Of a stretch of 5,329 nt of DNA, positions 1 through 5,329 are shown piece by piece. Origin of the DNA: Bacteroidota bacterium (GTDB lineage Bacteria; Bacteroidota; Ignavibacteria; UBA10030; UBA6906); assembly GCA_003541875.1 (NCBI GenBank), contig DPLS01000094.1:1-5329 (forward strand), written 5' to 3'. Each line of letters starts with the position of its first letter. Within the stretch, counting starts at the first letter, position 1. Under the pieces are notes generated by a model. That model was not told where the DNA came from. It saw only the letters and a program-made list of their open reading frames with translations, and ran no database searches. Both the position numbers and the translations under genes were made by a program.

Positions 1-407
1 GAGAGATTGTACTTCGTATCCTGATCGTTGGGGTTGAGCTTGAGAGACTCGATGTACGACTTCACTGCTTCCTGGTAGCGTTGCCCCTTCAAGAGTGCAT
101 TTCCCATGTTGTAGTAGGCATCCGCTTTCGTTTCCTTGCTTTCTGCTTTCATCAGGGCGTTTTCGTACGCCTTCATGGCTTCGTCGGCTTTGTCCTGCTT
201 GTAAAGGGAATTCCCCAGATTGAAATGGCCCGGCACAAGGTCCTGCTCCTTCTCCAGCGCCTTGCGATAGCTGACTTCTGCATCGGTGTATTTCTGGTCT
301 TTGTACTGACTATTTCCCTCGCGTACAAGCGACCGAACCGACTGGGACGCCGAGTCCAGCACTGAAACCAACATCAAGAAACCTATCACCCAAGTCCTAT
401 GTCCCAT
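1..407 (-). CDS. batC: BatC-like TPR-repeat protein, 3' end cut by the window edge
   Basis: This gene reads leftward from an ATG at 407-405 and stays open to base 1, giving 135 complete codons with no stop, so the C-terminus is missing. The N-terminus (MGHRTWVIGFLMLVSVLDSA) looks like a signal peptide: a short basic start, a hydrophobic stretch at about residues 6-17, and a possible cleavage after DSA at residue 20. It is followed by about three tetratricopeptide repeats at roughly residues 27-57, 60-93 and 96-128, with typical motifs such as HFNLGNSLYK, YYNMGNALLK and the YxEAVKSYxxSLKLNPND ending. TPR repeats are protein-protein interaction scaffolds, and here they would face the periplasm. 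The start lies two bases after the batB stop (TGATCATG), so the two genes are probably translationally coupled. Position after two VWA genes plus TPR content matches BatC of Bat operons. The TPR and secretion calls are strong; the exact partner is unknown. Confidence 0.87.
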   Translation of the reverse strand, partial: MGHRTWVIGFLMLVSVLDSASQSVRSLVREGNSQYKDQKYTDAEVSYRKALEKEQDLVPGHFNLGNSLYKQDKADEAMKAYENALMKAESKETKADAYYNMGNALLKGQRYQEAVKSYIESLKLNPNDQDTKYNL

Positions 408-409
408 GA

Positions 410-1462
410 TCACGCCTTCACCTCCGCCTCTTTCCGTAGTGGATTCCAGCGTGCAATCCATTTCACCTTCTTCTCCGAGATAAGCAACTCAAGCAACAGC
501 AACGCAATGCCAACACCGAGAAAGTACTGGAACCGATCTTCGTAATCGGTGAACTGCTTCACACCAAATTCCCTTTTCTGCAATGCGTTGATAGTCTTGT
601 AGATTTCGTTGAGCTCGTCCTGCGCGTTGGTACCACGGAAGTATTTCCCATTGCCCACAGTGGCAATCTTCTCTAGCGAAACCTCGTCCAGCTTCGTGAC
701 GACGATATTCCCTCCACGATCCCGCTTGAAATCCACCTGCTGACCCGAACCATTGTAGATCGGGATCGGCGTTCCTGCGGGCGAACCCATCCCGATCGTG
801 TACAACAACACTCCTTGCTTTGCAACATCGGTTGCCGCTTCAAATGCATCTCCCTCGGTATTCTCGCCGTCCGTCACAATCACGATAACCTTCGTCGTGG
901 TCTCCTTGAAATTGAACGACTCCATTGCGCGCTTGATTGCCGAGCCAATAGCTGTCCCAGGCACAGGAACGACATCAACATCGACAACATCCAGGAACAG
1001 GTTTGCCGCACTGTAGTCCGTTGTGAGCGGGAACTGCGTGTACGCTTCCCCGGCGAACACGATGAGGCCAAGTCTGTCTCCACCAAGACGGTCGATCAGA
1101 TTTCGGATCTCAAGTTTCGCTTTCTCCAGGCGGTTCGGTTTAATGTCCTCAGCCTTCATGCTTAACGAGACATCAAGGGCGACAAAAAGGTCGACTCCCT
1201 CCTGTTTCACTTCCTGCAACCGTGTCCCGATCTGCGGATTGGCGAGGCCAAAGATGATGAATGCCAGGGCGACAAGCAATACCGAGAACTTGAGCAGCCT
1301 CTTTCGCTTGCTTGCTGACTCGGCAAGGCGTTCCAGGATCTGTTCCCCACCAAACCGTTGCAGCGCTCTCCTACGAGCACTGGCCGCAAGCCAGTACGCA
1401 ATGGCGAGAGCCGGAAGGAGCCCAAGGAGGTAGATGTACTCAGGATGTGCGAACCGAATCAT
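410..1462 (-). CDS. batB: BatB-like VWA-domain membrane protein
   Basis: 350 residues, complete. The N-terminus (FAHPEYIYLLGLLPALAIAYWL) is the BatA/BatB-type N-terminal membrane segment at about residues 8-25. A second hydrophobic segment follows at about 57-73, ending in the family-typical GLANPQIG. A VWA domain spans roughly 88-290. A last membrane segment lies at about 311-328, followed by a basic tail. The metal site (MIDAS) looks complete: D97, S99 and S101 in DVSLS, T170 in PGTAIG, and D198 in VTDGEN. The domain should therefore bind a divalent cation and a protein ligand. It would sit between the second and third membrane segments, usually modelled as periplasmic. The GTPIPIY to GNIVVTKLDE stretch (about 231-260) is typical of the BatB side of the family. 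The ATG directly abuts the batA stop (TAGATG), with a weak GAGGAAG nine bases upstream. It is assigned BatB rather than BatA because it is the second of the pair and precedes the TPR gene. The client is unknown. Confidence 0.9.
   Translation of the reverse strand: MIRFAHPEYIYLLGLLPALAIAYWLAASARRRALQRFGGEQILERLAESASKRKRLLKFSVLLVALAFIIFGLANPQIGTRLQEVKQEGVDLFVALDVSLSMKAEDIKPNRLEKAKLEIRNLIDRLGGDRLGLIVFAGEAYTQFPLTTDYSAANLFLDVVDVDVVPVPGTAIGSAIKRAMESFNFKETTTKVIVIVTDGENTEGDAFEAATDVAKQGVLLYTIGMGSPAGTPIPIYNGSGQQVDFKRDRGGNIVVTKLDEVSLEKIATVGNGKYFRGTNAQDELNEIYKTINALQKREFGVKQFTDYEDRFQYFLGVGIALLLLELLISEKKVKWIARWNPLRKEAEVKA
419..425 (-). promoter_or_regulatory. Ribosome-binding site of the batC-like gene
   Basis: Minus-strand GGAGGTG lies inside the last codons of batB, 11 bases before the ATG at 407. 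It is a strong Shine-Dalgarno match with slightly long spacing. It supports ATG 407 as the start of a gene that is cut by the window edge, and supports re-initiation right after the batB stop. Confidence 0.55.
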
Positions 1463-2461
1463 CTATGGAATCTTCCTCAGGATCGTGTTCGAGAGAATGA
1501 ATTCGAGCAACAGCGCCGCCAGCCCAACAAACACCCAGCCATAAAACAACTCTGTATACGATCGGTACGCCTTCACTTCAATTTTGGTTTTCTCCATCTC
1601 ATCAATCTCATCATAGATGGCCTTCAGGCTTCGATTGTTGGTTGCCCTGAAGTATTGTCCTTTGGTCATTTCAGCAATTTTCTGGAGCGTCTTTTCATCG
1701 ACGTCGACTGGTATGTTCTGGTAGCGAATGCCGAACGGGGTTTGCACGGGGTACGGAGCTTCTCCAATCGTTCCGACACCGATTGTGTAGATTCGAATGT
1801 CAAATGTTTGTGCAATCTGGGCCGCTGTAATAGGGTCGATCTCACCTCTATTATTGACACCATCTGTTAGAAGAATCATCACTTTGCTTTTCGCGTGACT
1901 ATCTTTCAGCCGGTTCACGCCTTGCGCAATGGCAAGCCCGATGGCTGTTCCATCCTCAACCATGCCAGATTTCACTTGCCGAATGAGCCCCTTCAGTACG
2001 CGATAATCTGTCGTCATGGGGCACTGCGTGAAACTCTGCCCTGAGAAAATCACAAGTCCGATCCTGTCGGTAGTGCGGCCGTCGATGAAATCCGACGCCA
2101 CCTGTTTCGCCGCCTCAATCCGATTGGGCCTGAAGTCCTCCGCAAGCATGCTGCCGGAGATGTCCAACAACATCGCAATGTCTATCCCCTCTGTGTAGAT
2201 GTTTTCACCCTGAGACGATGTCCGAGGCCGGGCAAATCCCACCACAAGCACCGCCAACATCAGCATACGTAGAATGAACGGAAGATGACGCAACCGTTCC
2301 TTCAACGTCGGCTGGATTGTCTTGAATGGAAGAAGTGTTGAATATCGTATCTCGCTTGTCGTTGTACGATGCCGCTTGATGTACCAGAAAACCAACAGTG
2401 GTACGATGAGCACACCGTACAGAAGCTCTGGATTTGCAAACGAGATATTAGGATTCCACAT
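1463..2461 (-). CDS. batA: BatA-like VWA-domain membrane protein
   Basis: 332 residues from the ATG at 2461-2459. The frame is open 22 codons further upstream, but that extension lies inside the preceding gene and has no family-like sequence. The chosen start gives the expected N-terminus (ISFANPELLYGVLIVPLLVFWY) and has AAGGTGG six bases before it. Hydrophobic segments lie at about residues 12-28, 61-77 and 304-324, bracketing a VWA domain at roughly 92-290. The MIDAS residues are present: D100, S102 and S104 in DISGS, T172 in DGTAIG, and D200 in LTDGVN. The protein is expected to be an inner-membrane protein with its VWA domain outside the cytoplasm, acting with BatB. It is clearly paralogous to BatB (shared RPNR/KPNR, IGLVIFSG/LGLIVFAG, FTQ-P-TTDY, and GQYFRATN/GKYFRGTN stretches), consistent with an old tandem duplication. 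Its start overlaps the upstream gene by 14 bases. Confidence 0.91.
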   Translation of the reverse strand: MWNPNISFANPELLYGVLIVPLLVFWYIKRHRTTTSEIRYSTLLPFKTIQPTLKERLRHLPFILRMLMLAVLVVGFARPRTSSQGENIYTEGIDIAMLLDISGSMLAEDFRPNRIEAAKQVASDFIDGRTTDRIGLVIFSGQSFTQCPMTTDYRVLKGLIRQVKSGMVEDGTAIGLAIAQGVNRLKDSHAKSKVMILLTDGVNNRGEIDPITAAQIAQTFDIRIYTIGVGTIGEAPYPVQTPFGIRYQNIPVDVDEKTLQKIAEMTKGQYFRATNNRSLKAIYDEIDEMEKTKIEVKAYRSYTELFYGWVFVGLAALLLEFILSNTILRKIP

Positions 2462-3413
2462 CAGCGGCCACCTTGGAAACTGTCTGCTCAACCGGCTTTG
2501 CTTCCACGAGCCTGGTTGTTTCAACAATATCGTACGCCATCATGAGACTCTCTTCATGCTCGGAGAGGCCGGGGAGATACTTTGCAAACTTCACGAGGTC
2601 CGAGAGCCGCAGGAGTGTCTCCATTTTGCTGGACACGACCGGCTTCAACTGAAGTCGTCTCACGCCATACATGATTTCGTCAGTTGTCTGCTCAAGCGCC
2701 ATTAACTTGAATCGGTTCTCAATGTACCGTCGGAGTATCTCCGACACTTCTGAATAGTAGTGCTTGATGAAACCCTGTTGCCATAATCGCTTCTCTTTGA
2801 GCACCGCAAGTTCCTCAAGTGCGATGATATGCGCCGGGCGGGGTGGCGGCACATACACTTCACCAGTTATCTTCTGTTGCTTCTTCTTCCAGTAGCGATA
2901 ACCGAAGTACGCAAGAGCAGCCACCAGCAGTACGATGCCGAGATAGAGTGCAATCTCTGCAAGAGTAATGGGAATAGTCAGCGGCGGTTTTACGTCTTTG
3001 TAGGCTTGACTAGTGTCCACGGCCAGTGTGTGGATAGTGAGGAGCAGAGGATTCGTAGCAGCACGACGCAGCGAGGTGTCGCCAGGAAGTGAATACAACA
3101 CCTCAAGTGGCGGCAAGACCGCTGTGCCGGAATCGTACTTCGCGACCACCAGCGACGCCGAACTCGCCGCTTCACCATTCAGCGTGAACGGAGTACGGTC
3201 AAGGACCGAGAATCCTTCCAGCGAATCACCAACCGCCAGCTTCAACGTGGCACCCTTCGGGTGTATGACGTCGAGGTGGACGGTAATCGCGTCACCAACG
3301 AAGAAGTTGGTTGAATCCACCCTAGCGCGGGCGCTCACTTCCTGGCCGACCATCAGACAGGGAAGAAACATCACCAGAAGCACCAACAGTTGTAGGCGGA
3401 GACGGGCCCTCAT
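2448..3413 (-). CDS. BatD-like membrane protein: signal peptide, beta-rich outer domain, one TM, cytoplasmic helical domain
   Basis: 321 residues from the ATG at 3413-3411; a GTG one codon earlier is also possible. The ATG shares its A with the DUF58 gene's TGA (TGATG), a classic re-initiation junction. The start (MRARLRLQLLVLLVMFLP) is a signal peptide, probably cut near the MVG-QE junction. Residues about 25-135 look like a beta-rich outer domain in the style of BatD (FFVGDAITVHLDVIHPKGA, VLPPLEVLYSLPGD), followed by the linker DVKPPLTIP. One membrane segment lies at about 153-172 with a basic stop (KKKQQK). The rest, about 180-321, is cytoplasmic and helical (RLWQQGFIKHYYSEVSEILRRYIENRF, TTDEIMYGVRRL, SDLVKFAKYLPG), resembling the DUF4381-type proteins next to DUF58 genes. 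It would link the outer VWA proteins to the cytoplasmic MoxR/DUF58 pair. It is shorter than classical BatD and sits before batA rather than after batC, so I give no symbol. The architecture is seen; the role is inferred. Confidence 0.8.
   Translation of the reverse strand: MRARLRLQLLVLLVMFLPCLMVGQEVSARARVDSTNFFVGDAITVHLDVIHPKGATLKLAVGDSLEGFSVLDRTPFTLNGEAASSASLVVAKYDSGTAVLPPLEVLYSLPGDTSLRRAATNPLLLTIHTLAVDTSQAYKDVKPPLTIPITLAEIALYLGIVLLVAALAYFGYRYWKKKQQKITGEVYVPPPRPAHIIALEELAVLKEKRLWQQGFIKHYYSEVSEILRRYIENRFKLMALEQTTDEIMYGVRRLQLKPVVSSKMETLLRLSDLVKFAKYLPGLSEHEESLMMAYDIVETTRLVEAKPVEQTVSKVAADVES
2468..2474 (-). promoter_or_regulatory. Ribosome-binding site deciding the batA start
   Basis: Minus-strand AAGGTGG sits six bases before the ATG at 2461, within the coding sequence of the upstream gene. 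It favours this ATG over the in-frame start at 2527, which would add 22 residues with no resemblance to the family N-terminus. Confidence 0.55.
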
Positions 3414-4312
3414 CACAAACGACGCTCTCTCAAATGGAAGAAATCCACAATCGGCTTGATGTACGGACGGTCAACGCGGATGGGAATCGCGTCCACCTTG
3501 CTTCGGACAAACAGACTCTTGCGCTCAGCTTTTCGTTTCTGCCAATAGCGCTGGAACTCGGCCCGCACTTGCGGATTGCCGGTATCAACCCATCGCTCCT
3601 TCATTGTCTCTGCATCGCGGAGCTTCATTAATCCCACGTTTGGGAGTTCCTCCTCACGCGGATCGCTCAGCTCAACCGCAATGACATCATGCTTCCGACT
3701 GATGATGCGGAGGATGCGGTCGTAGCCATCATCGATGAAATCGGAAATGAGAAACGCGATCGTCCTCTTCTTGTTGACGTGGTTGAAGTACTCCAACGCA
3801 GACTTGATGTTCGTGCCCGACCCTTTCGGATCAAATGAAAGCAACTCACGGATGATGCGGAGGATATGGGCACGGCCCTTCTTCGGTGGAACAAACCTCT
3901 CGATGGAGTCAGTAAACAAAATGAGACCGACTTTGTCGTTGTTCTTGATCGCCGAGAAAGCAAGGACAGCACAAATCTCAGCCGCAATCTCATTCTTCAA
4001 CTGCCTGGCGCTTCCAAAGTCACCCGAACGACTCAGATCCACAACAAGCATGACGGTAAGTTCACGCTCCTCTTCAAAAATCTTGACAAACGGATGATTG
4101 AAGCGGGCCGAGACATTCCAGTCAATGCTTCGAATGTCGTCACCGTACTGGTACTCGCGGACCTCGGAGAATTCCATGCCTCTCCCTTTGAATACGCTAT
4201 GGTATTCGCCGGAGAAGATCTGGTTCACGACCCCGCGGGTCTTGATCTCAACCTGTCTGACTTTTTTGAGAAGCTCTCTGGTTTCCATGGCCAAGCTATG
4301 TAAACCCCACAC
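3413..4312 (-). CDS. DUF58 family protein with VWA-like fold, partner of MoxR
   Basis: Either 299 residues from a GTG at 4312-4310 or 291 from an ATG at 4288-4286. The ATG gives the usual family N-terminus (METRELLKKVRQVEIKTRG). The GTG has the better ribosome-binding site (AGAGGAG, five bases away) but adds MWGLHSLA, which does not look conserved. With ATG numbering, the DUF58 signature covers about 26-62 (FSGEYHSVFKGRGMEFSEVREYQYGDD, IRSIDWNVSAR). The VWA-like metal site follows: D84, S86 and S88 in DLSRS, T159 in GSGTNI, and D183 in ISDF. All are intact, so cation-dependent binding is plausible. There is no signal peptide or membrane segment, so it should be cytoplasmic. DUF58 genes very commonly follow moxR, and the proteins are thought to act with the ATPase. 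Its stop overlaps the next start by one base. Family assignment is firm; biochemical role is unknown. Confidence 0.92.
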   Translation of the reverse strand: MWGLHSLAMETRELLKKVRQVEIKTRGVVNQIFSGEYHSVFKGRGMEFSEVREYQYGDDIRSIDWNVSARFNHPFVKIFEEERELTVMLVVDLSRSGDFGSARQLKNEIAAEICAVLAFSAIKNNDKVGLILFTDSIERFVPPKKGRAHILRIIRELLSFDPKGSGTNIKSALEYFNHVNKKRTIAFLISDFIDDGYDRILRIISRKHDVIAVELSDPREEELPNVGLMKLRDAETMKERWVDTGNPQVRAEFQRYWQKRKAERKSLFVRSKVDAIPIRVDRPYIKPIVDFFHLRERRL

Positions 4313-4348
4313 TTACTCTCCTCTCAAATGAGGGGAGGCGCGGAGGGG
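4313..4348 (-). promoter_or_regulatory. moxR-DUF58 intergenic gap with an imperfect hairpin over the ribosome-binding site
   Basis: This is the only non-coding gap inside the operon. On the minus strand it is strongly C/T-rich just after the moxR stop (CCCCTCCGCGCCTCCCCTC). It then has an imperfect inverted repeat at 4337-4318: CTCCCCTC, loop ATTT, GAGAGGAG. The stem has seven paired positions and one C/A mismatch. The right arm is also the purine-rich Shine-Dalgarno sequence for the GTG at 4312, so folding would hide it. There is no U-run after the stem, so it does not look like an intrinsic terminator. It might tune DUF58 translation, or be a remnant of a dispersed palindromic repeat. The inverted repeat is visible; the function is inferred. 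Confidence 0.45.
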
Positions 4349-5329
4349 TTATGGCACTTCAATCTTGTTCAGTACTTCTTGCACAATCTGCTCGGATGTC
4401 ACCTCTTCAGCTTCTGCTTCGTAGGTCACCGCCACGCGATGGCGCAGCACATCCATACTGATCGCCCGCACATCCTCCGGAATGACGTAGCCCCTTCGCT
4501 TGATGAACGCGTATGCTTTGGCGCCAAGGGCGAGGTAGATCGTCGCACGAGGCGAAGCACCGTAGCTAATGAGCGACGTAAGCTTTTCGAGGCCATAGTC
4601 CTTCGGTTGGCGCGTTGCAAACACGATATCGAGGATGTACTTCTCAATCTTCTCGTCCATGTAGATCTCATTCACGACCGCCCGCGCTTTCGTGATATCG
4701 GTAGTAGAGACAACGCTGTTGGGAGTTATAGACTGGATATTCACGTTCGACCTCATGATAAGGAGTTCCTCATCCTTCAGCGGATACGTGATCTTGACTT
4801 TCAACATGAACCGGTCTACTTGTGCCTCAGGAAGTGGATATGTGCCTTCCTGTTCGATAGGGTTCTGGGTTGCAAGGACCAGAAACGGTTCTGGCAGCTT
4901 GAATGTTTGTTCACCGATTGTTACTTGCCGTTCCTGCATTGCCTCAAGCAATGCGCTTTGCACTTTCGCTGGGGATCGGTTAATTTCGTCGGCAAGGATG
5001 AAGTTGGCAAAAACCGGACCTTTCTTCACCTGGAACGTCCCGTCCTTCGGGTTGTACACCATCGTTCCAACCAGGTCGGCGGGAAGTAGATCGGGCGTAA
5101 ACTGAATGCGCTGAAATCTTGCCTGCACCGCAGCTGCAAGGGTCTTGATGGAGAGAGTCTTTGCCAGTCCCGGCACGCCCTCAAGCAGGACGTGACCATT
5201 GGCGAGCAAACCAACCATCAACCGCTCGACAAGGTACTTCTGGCCGATGATGACCTTCCCGATCTCCATTTGAAGCAGATCGATGAACGCACTCTCACGC
5301 TGTATCTTTTCGTTTATGGCTTTAATATA
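4349..5329 (-). CDS. moxR: MoxR-family AAA+ ATPase, 5' end cut by the window edge
   Basis: The frame is open to the right edge, giving 326 residues before the stop. The codons before the internal ATG at 5269 read YIKAINEKIQRESAFIDLLQ, which is family-like N-terminal sequence. The true start is therefore just outside the window and only a few residues should be missing, since MoxR proteins are about 320-340 residues. Counting from that internal ATG, Walker A is GVPGLAKT at 31-38, Walker B is FILADE at 90-95 with D94 and E95, sensor 1 ends at N136 in LATQNP, the following IEQEGTYPLPEAQVDRF is the MoxR hallmark with R153, and a sensor 2 motif GASPRA lies at 237-242. All ATPase residues are present. 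It should form a cytoplasmic ring using ATP hydrolysis to remodel or activate partners, here most likely the VWA proteins encoded downstream. It is the first gene seen; its promoter is not in the window. Confidence 0.96.
   Translation of the reverse strand, partial: YIKAINEKIQRESAFIDLLQMEIGKVIIGQKYLVERLMVGLLANGHVLLEGVPGLAKTLSIKTLAAAVQARFQRIQFTPDLLPADLVGTMVYNPKDGTFQVKKGPVFANFILADEINRSPAKVQSALLEAMQERQVTIGEQTFKLPEPFLVLATQNPIEQEGTYPLPEAQVDRFMLKVKITYPLKDEELLIMRSNVNIQSITPNSVVSTTDITKARAVVNEIYMDEKIEKYILDIVFATRQPKDYGLEKLTSLISYGASPRATIYLALGAKAYAFIKRRGYVIPEDVRAISMDVLRHRVAVTYEAEAEEVTSEQIVQEVLNKIEVP

Noticed and set aside
81..365. 94-codon plus-strand open frame
   Set aside because: It is antisense to the TPR gene; the minus-strand reading shows clear repeats and a signal peptide.
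1358..1870. 170-codon plus-strand open frame spanning the batA/batB junction
   Set aside because: It is antisense to two well-supported VWA genes and shows no domain features.
2462..2527. N-terminal extension of BatA to an upstream in-frame start
   Set aside because: The extra 22 residues fall inside the upstream gene and do not resemble the family N-terminus; the ATG at 2461 has a well-spaced ribosome-binding site.
4318..4337. Intrinsic terminator between moxR and the DUF58 gene
   Set aside because: The stem is imperfect, not followed by a U-run, and overlaps the next gene's ribosome-binding site inside an evident operon.
4328..5089. 253-codon plus-strand open frame
   Set aside because: It lies fully antisense to moxR, which has every AAA+ motif. 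The antisense protein has no recognisable domain, and its Cys/His/Arg-rich composition is typical of a shadow frame.
5267..5269. ATG at 5269 as the true moxR start
   Set aside because: The frame stays open to the edge, and the preceding residues (INEKIQRESAFIDLLQ) are typical MoxR N-terminal sequence.
1..5329. MoxR-VWA conflict or defence system, mobile element, CRISPR array or RNA gene
   Set aside because: The genes match the standard Bat operon. No effector, nuclease, transposase, direct-repeat array, tRNA or rRNA sequence was seen on either strand.

Overview
The window is a single unidirectional gene cluster on the minus strand. In transcription order, from the right edge to the left, it encodes a MoxR-family AAA+ ATPase (5' end off the window), a DUF58 protein with a complete VWA metal site, a secreted/membrane-anchored BatD-like protein, the VWA membrane proteins BatA and BatB, and a TPR protein of the BatC type (3' end off the window). 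This is the layout of the Bat ('Bacteroides aerotolerance') operons. It is a known but mechanistically poorly understood chaperone-like system.

The operon order, the Bat-type subfamilies of every protein and the roughly balanced base composition suggest a Bacteroidota/Ignavibacteriota/Chlorobiota-type (FCB group) bacterium. That placement is inference from gene order and protein style; there is no rRNA or other marker here. Shine-Dalgarno-like sequences precede several of the genes.

Layout, left to right: 1-407 BatC-like TPR protein (partial); 405-462 start and ribosome-binding region; 410-1462 BatB; 1463-2461 BatA; 2448-3413 BatD-like protein; 3413-4312 (or 3413-4288) DUF58 protein; 4313-4348 the only real intergenic gap, holding an imperfect hairpin over the DUF58 ribosome-binding site; 4349-5329 MoxR. 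Every other junction is an overlap or a gap of 0-2 bases, so translation is probably coupled through the operon. No promoter or terminator is visible; both should lie outside the window.

Working model, from family knowledge: the cytoplasmic MoxR ATPase acts with the soluble DUF58 VWA protein. BatA and BatB are anchored by hydrophobic segments at both ends and present VWA domains that bind ligand through Mg2+. The BatD-like protein and the TPR protein supply periplasmic (and, for the former, also cytoplasmic) interaction surfaces. The assembly is thought to help in envelope or oxidative stress, or in maturing client proteins, but the clients are unknown. I did not find a clearly new system. 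The most notable local points are the hairpin/alternative-start arrangement before the DUF58 gene and the two-sided architecture of the BatD-like protein.
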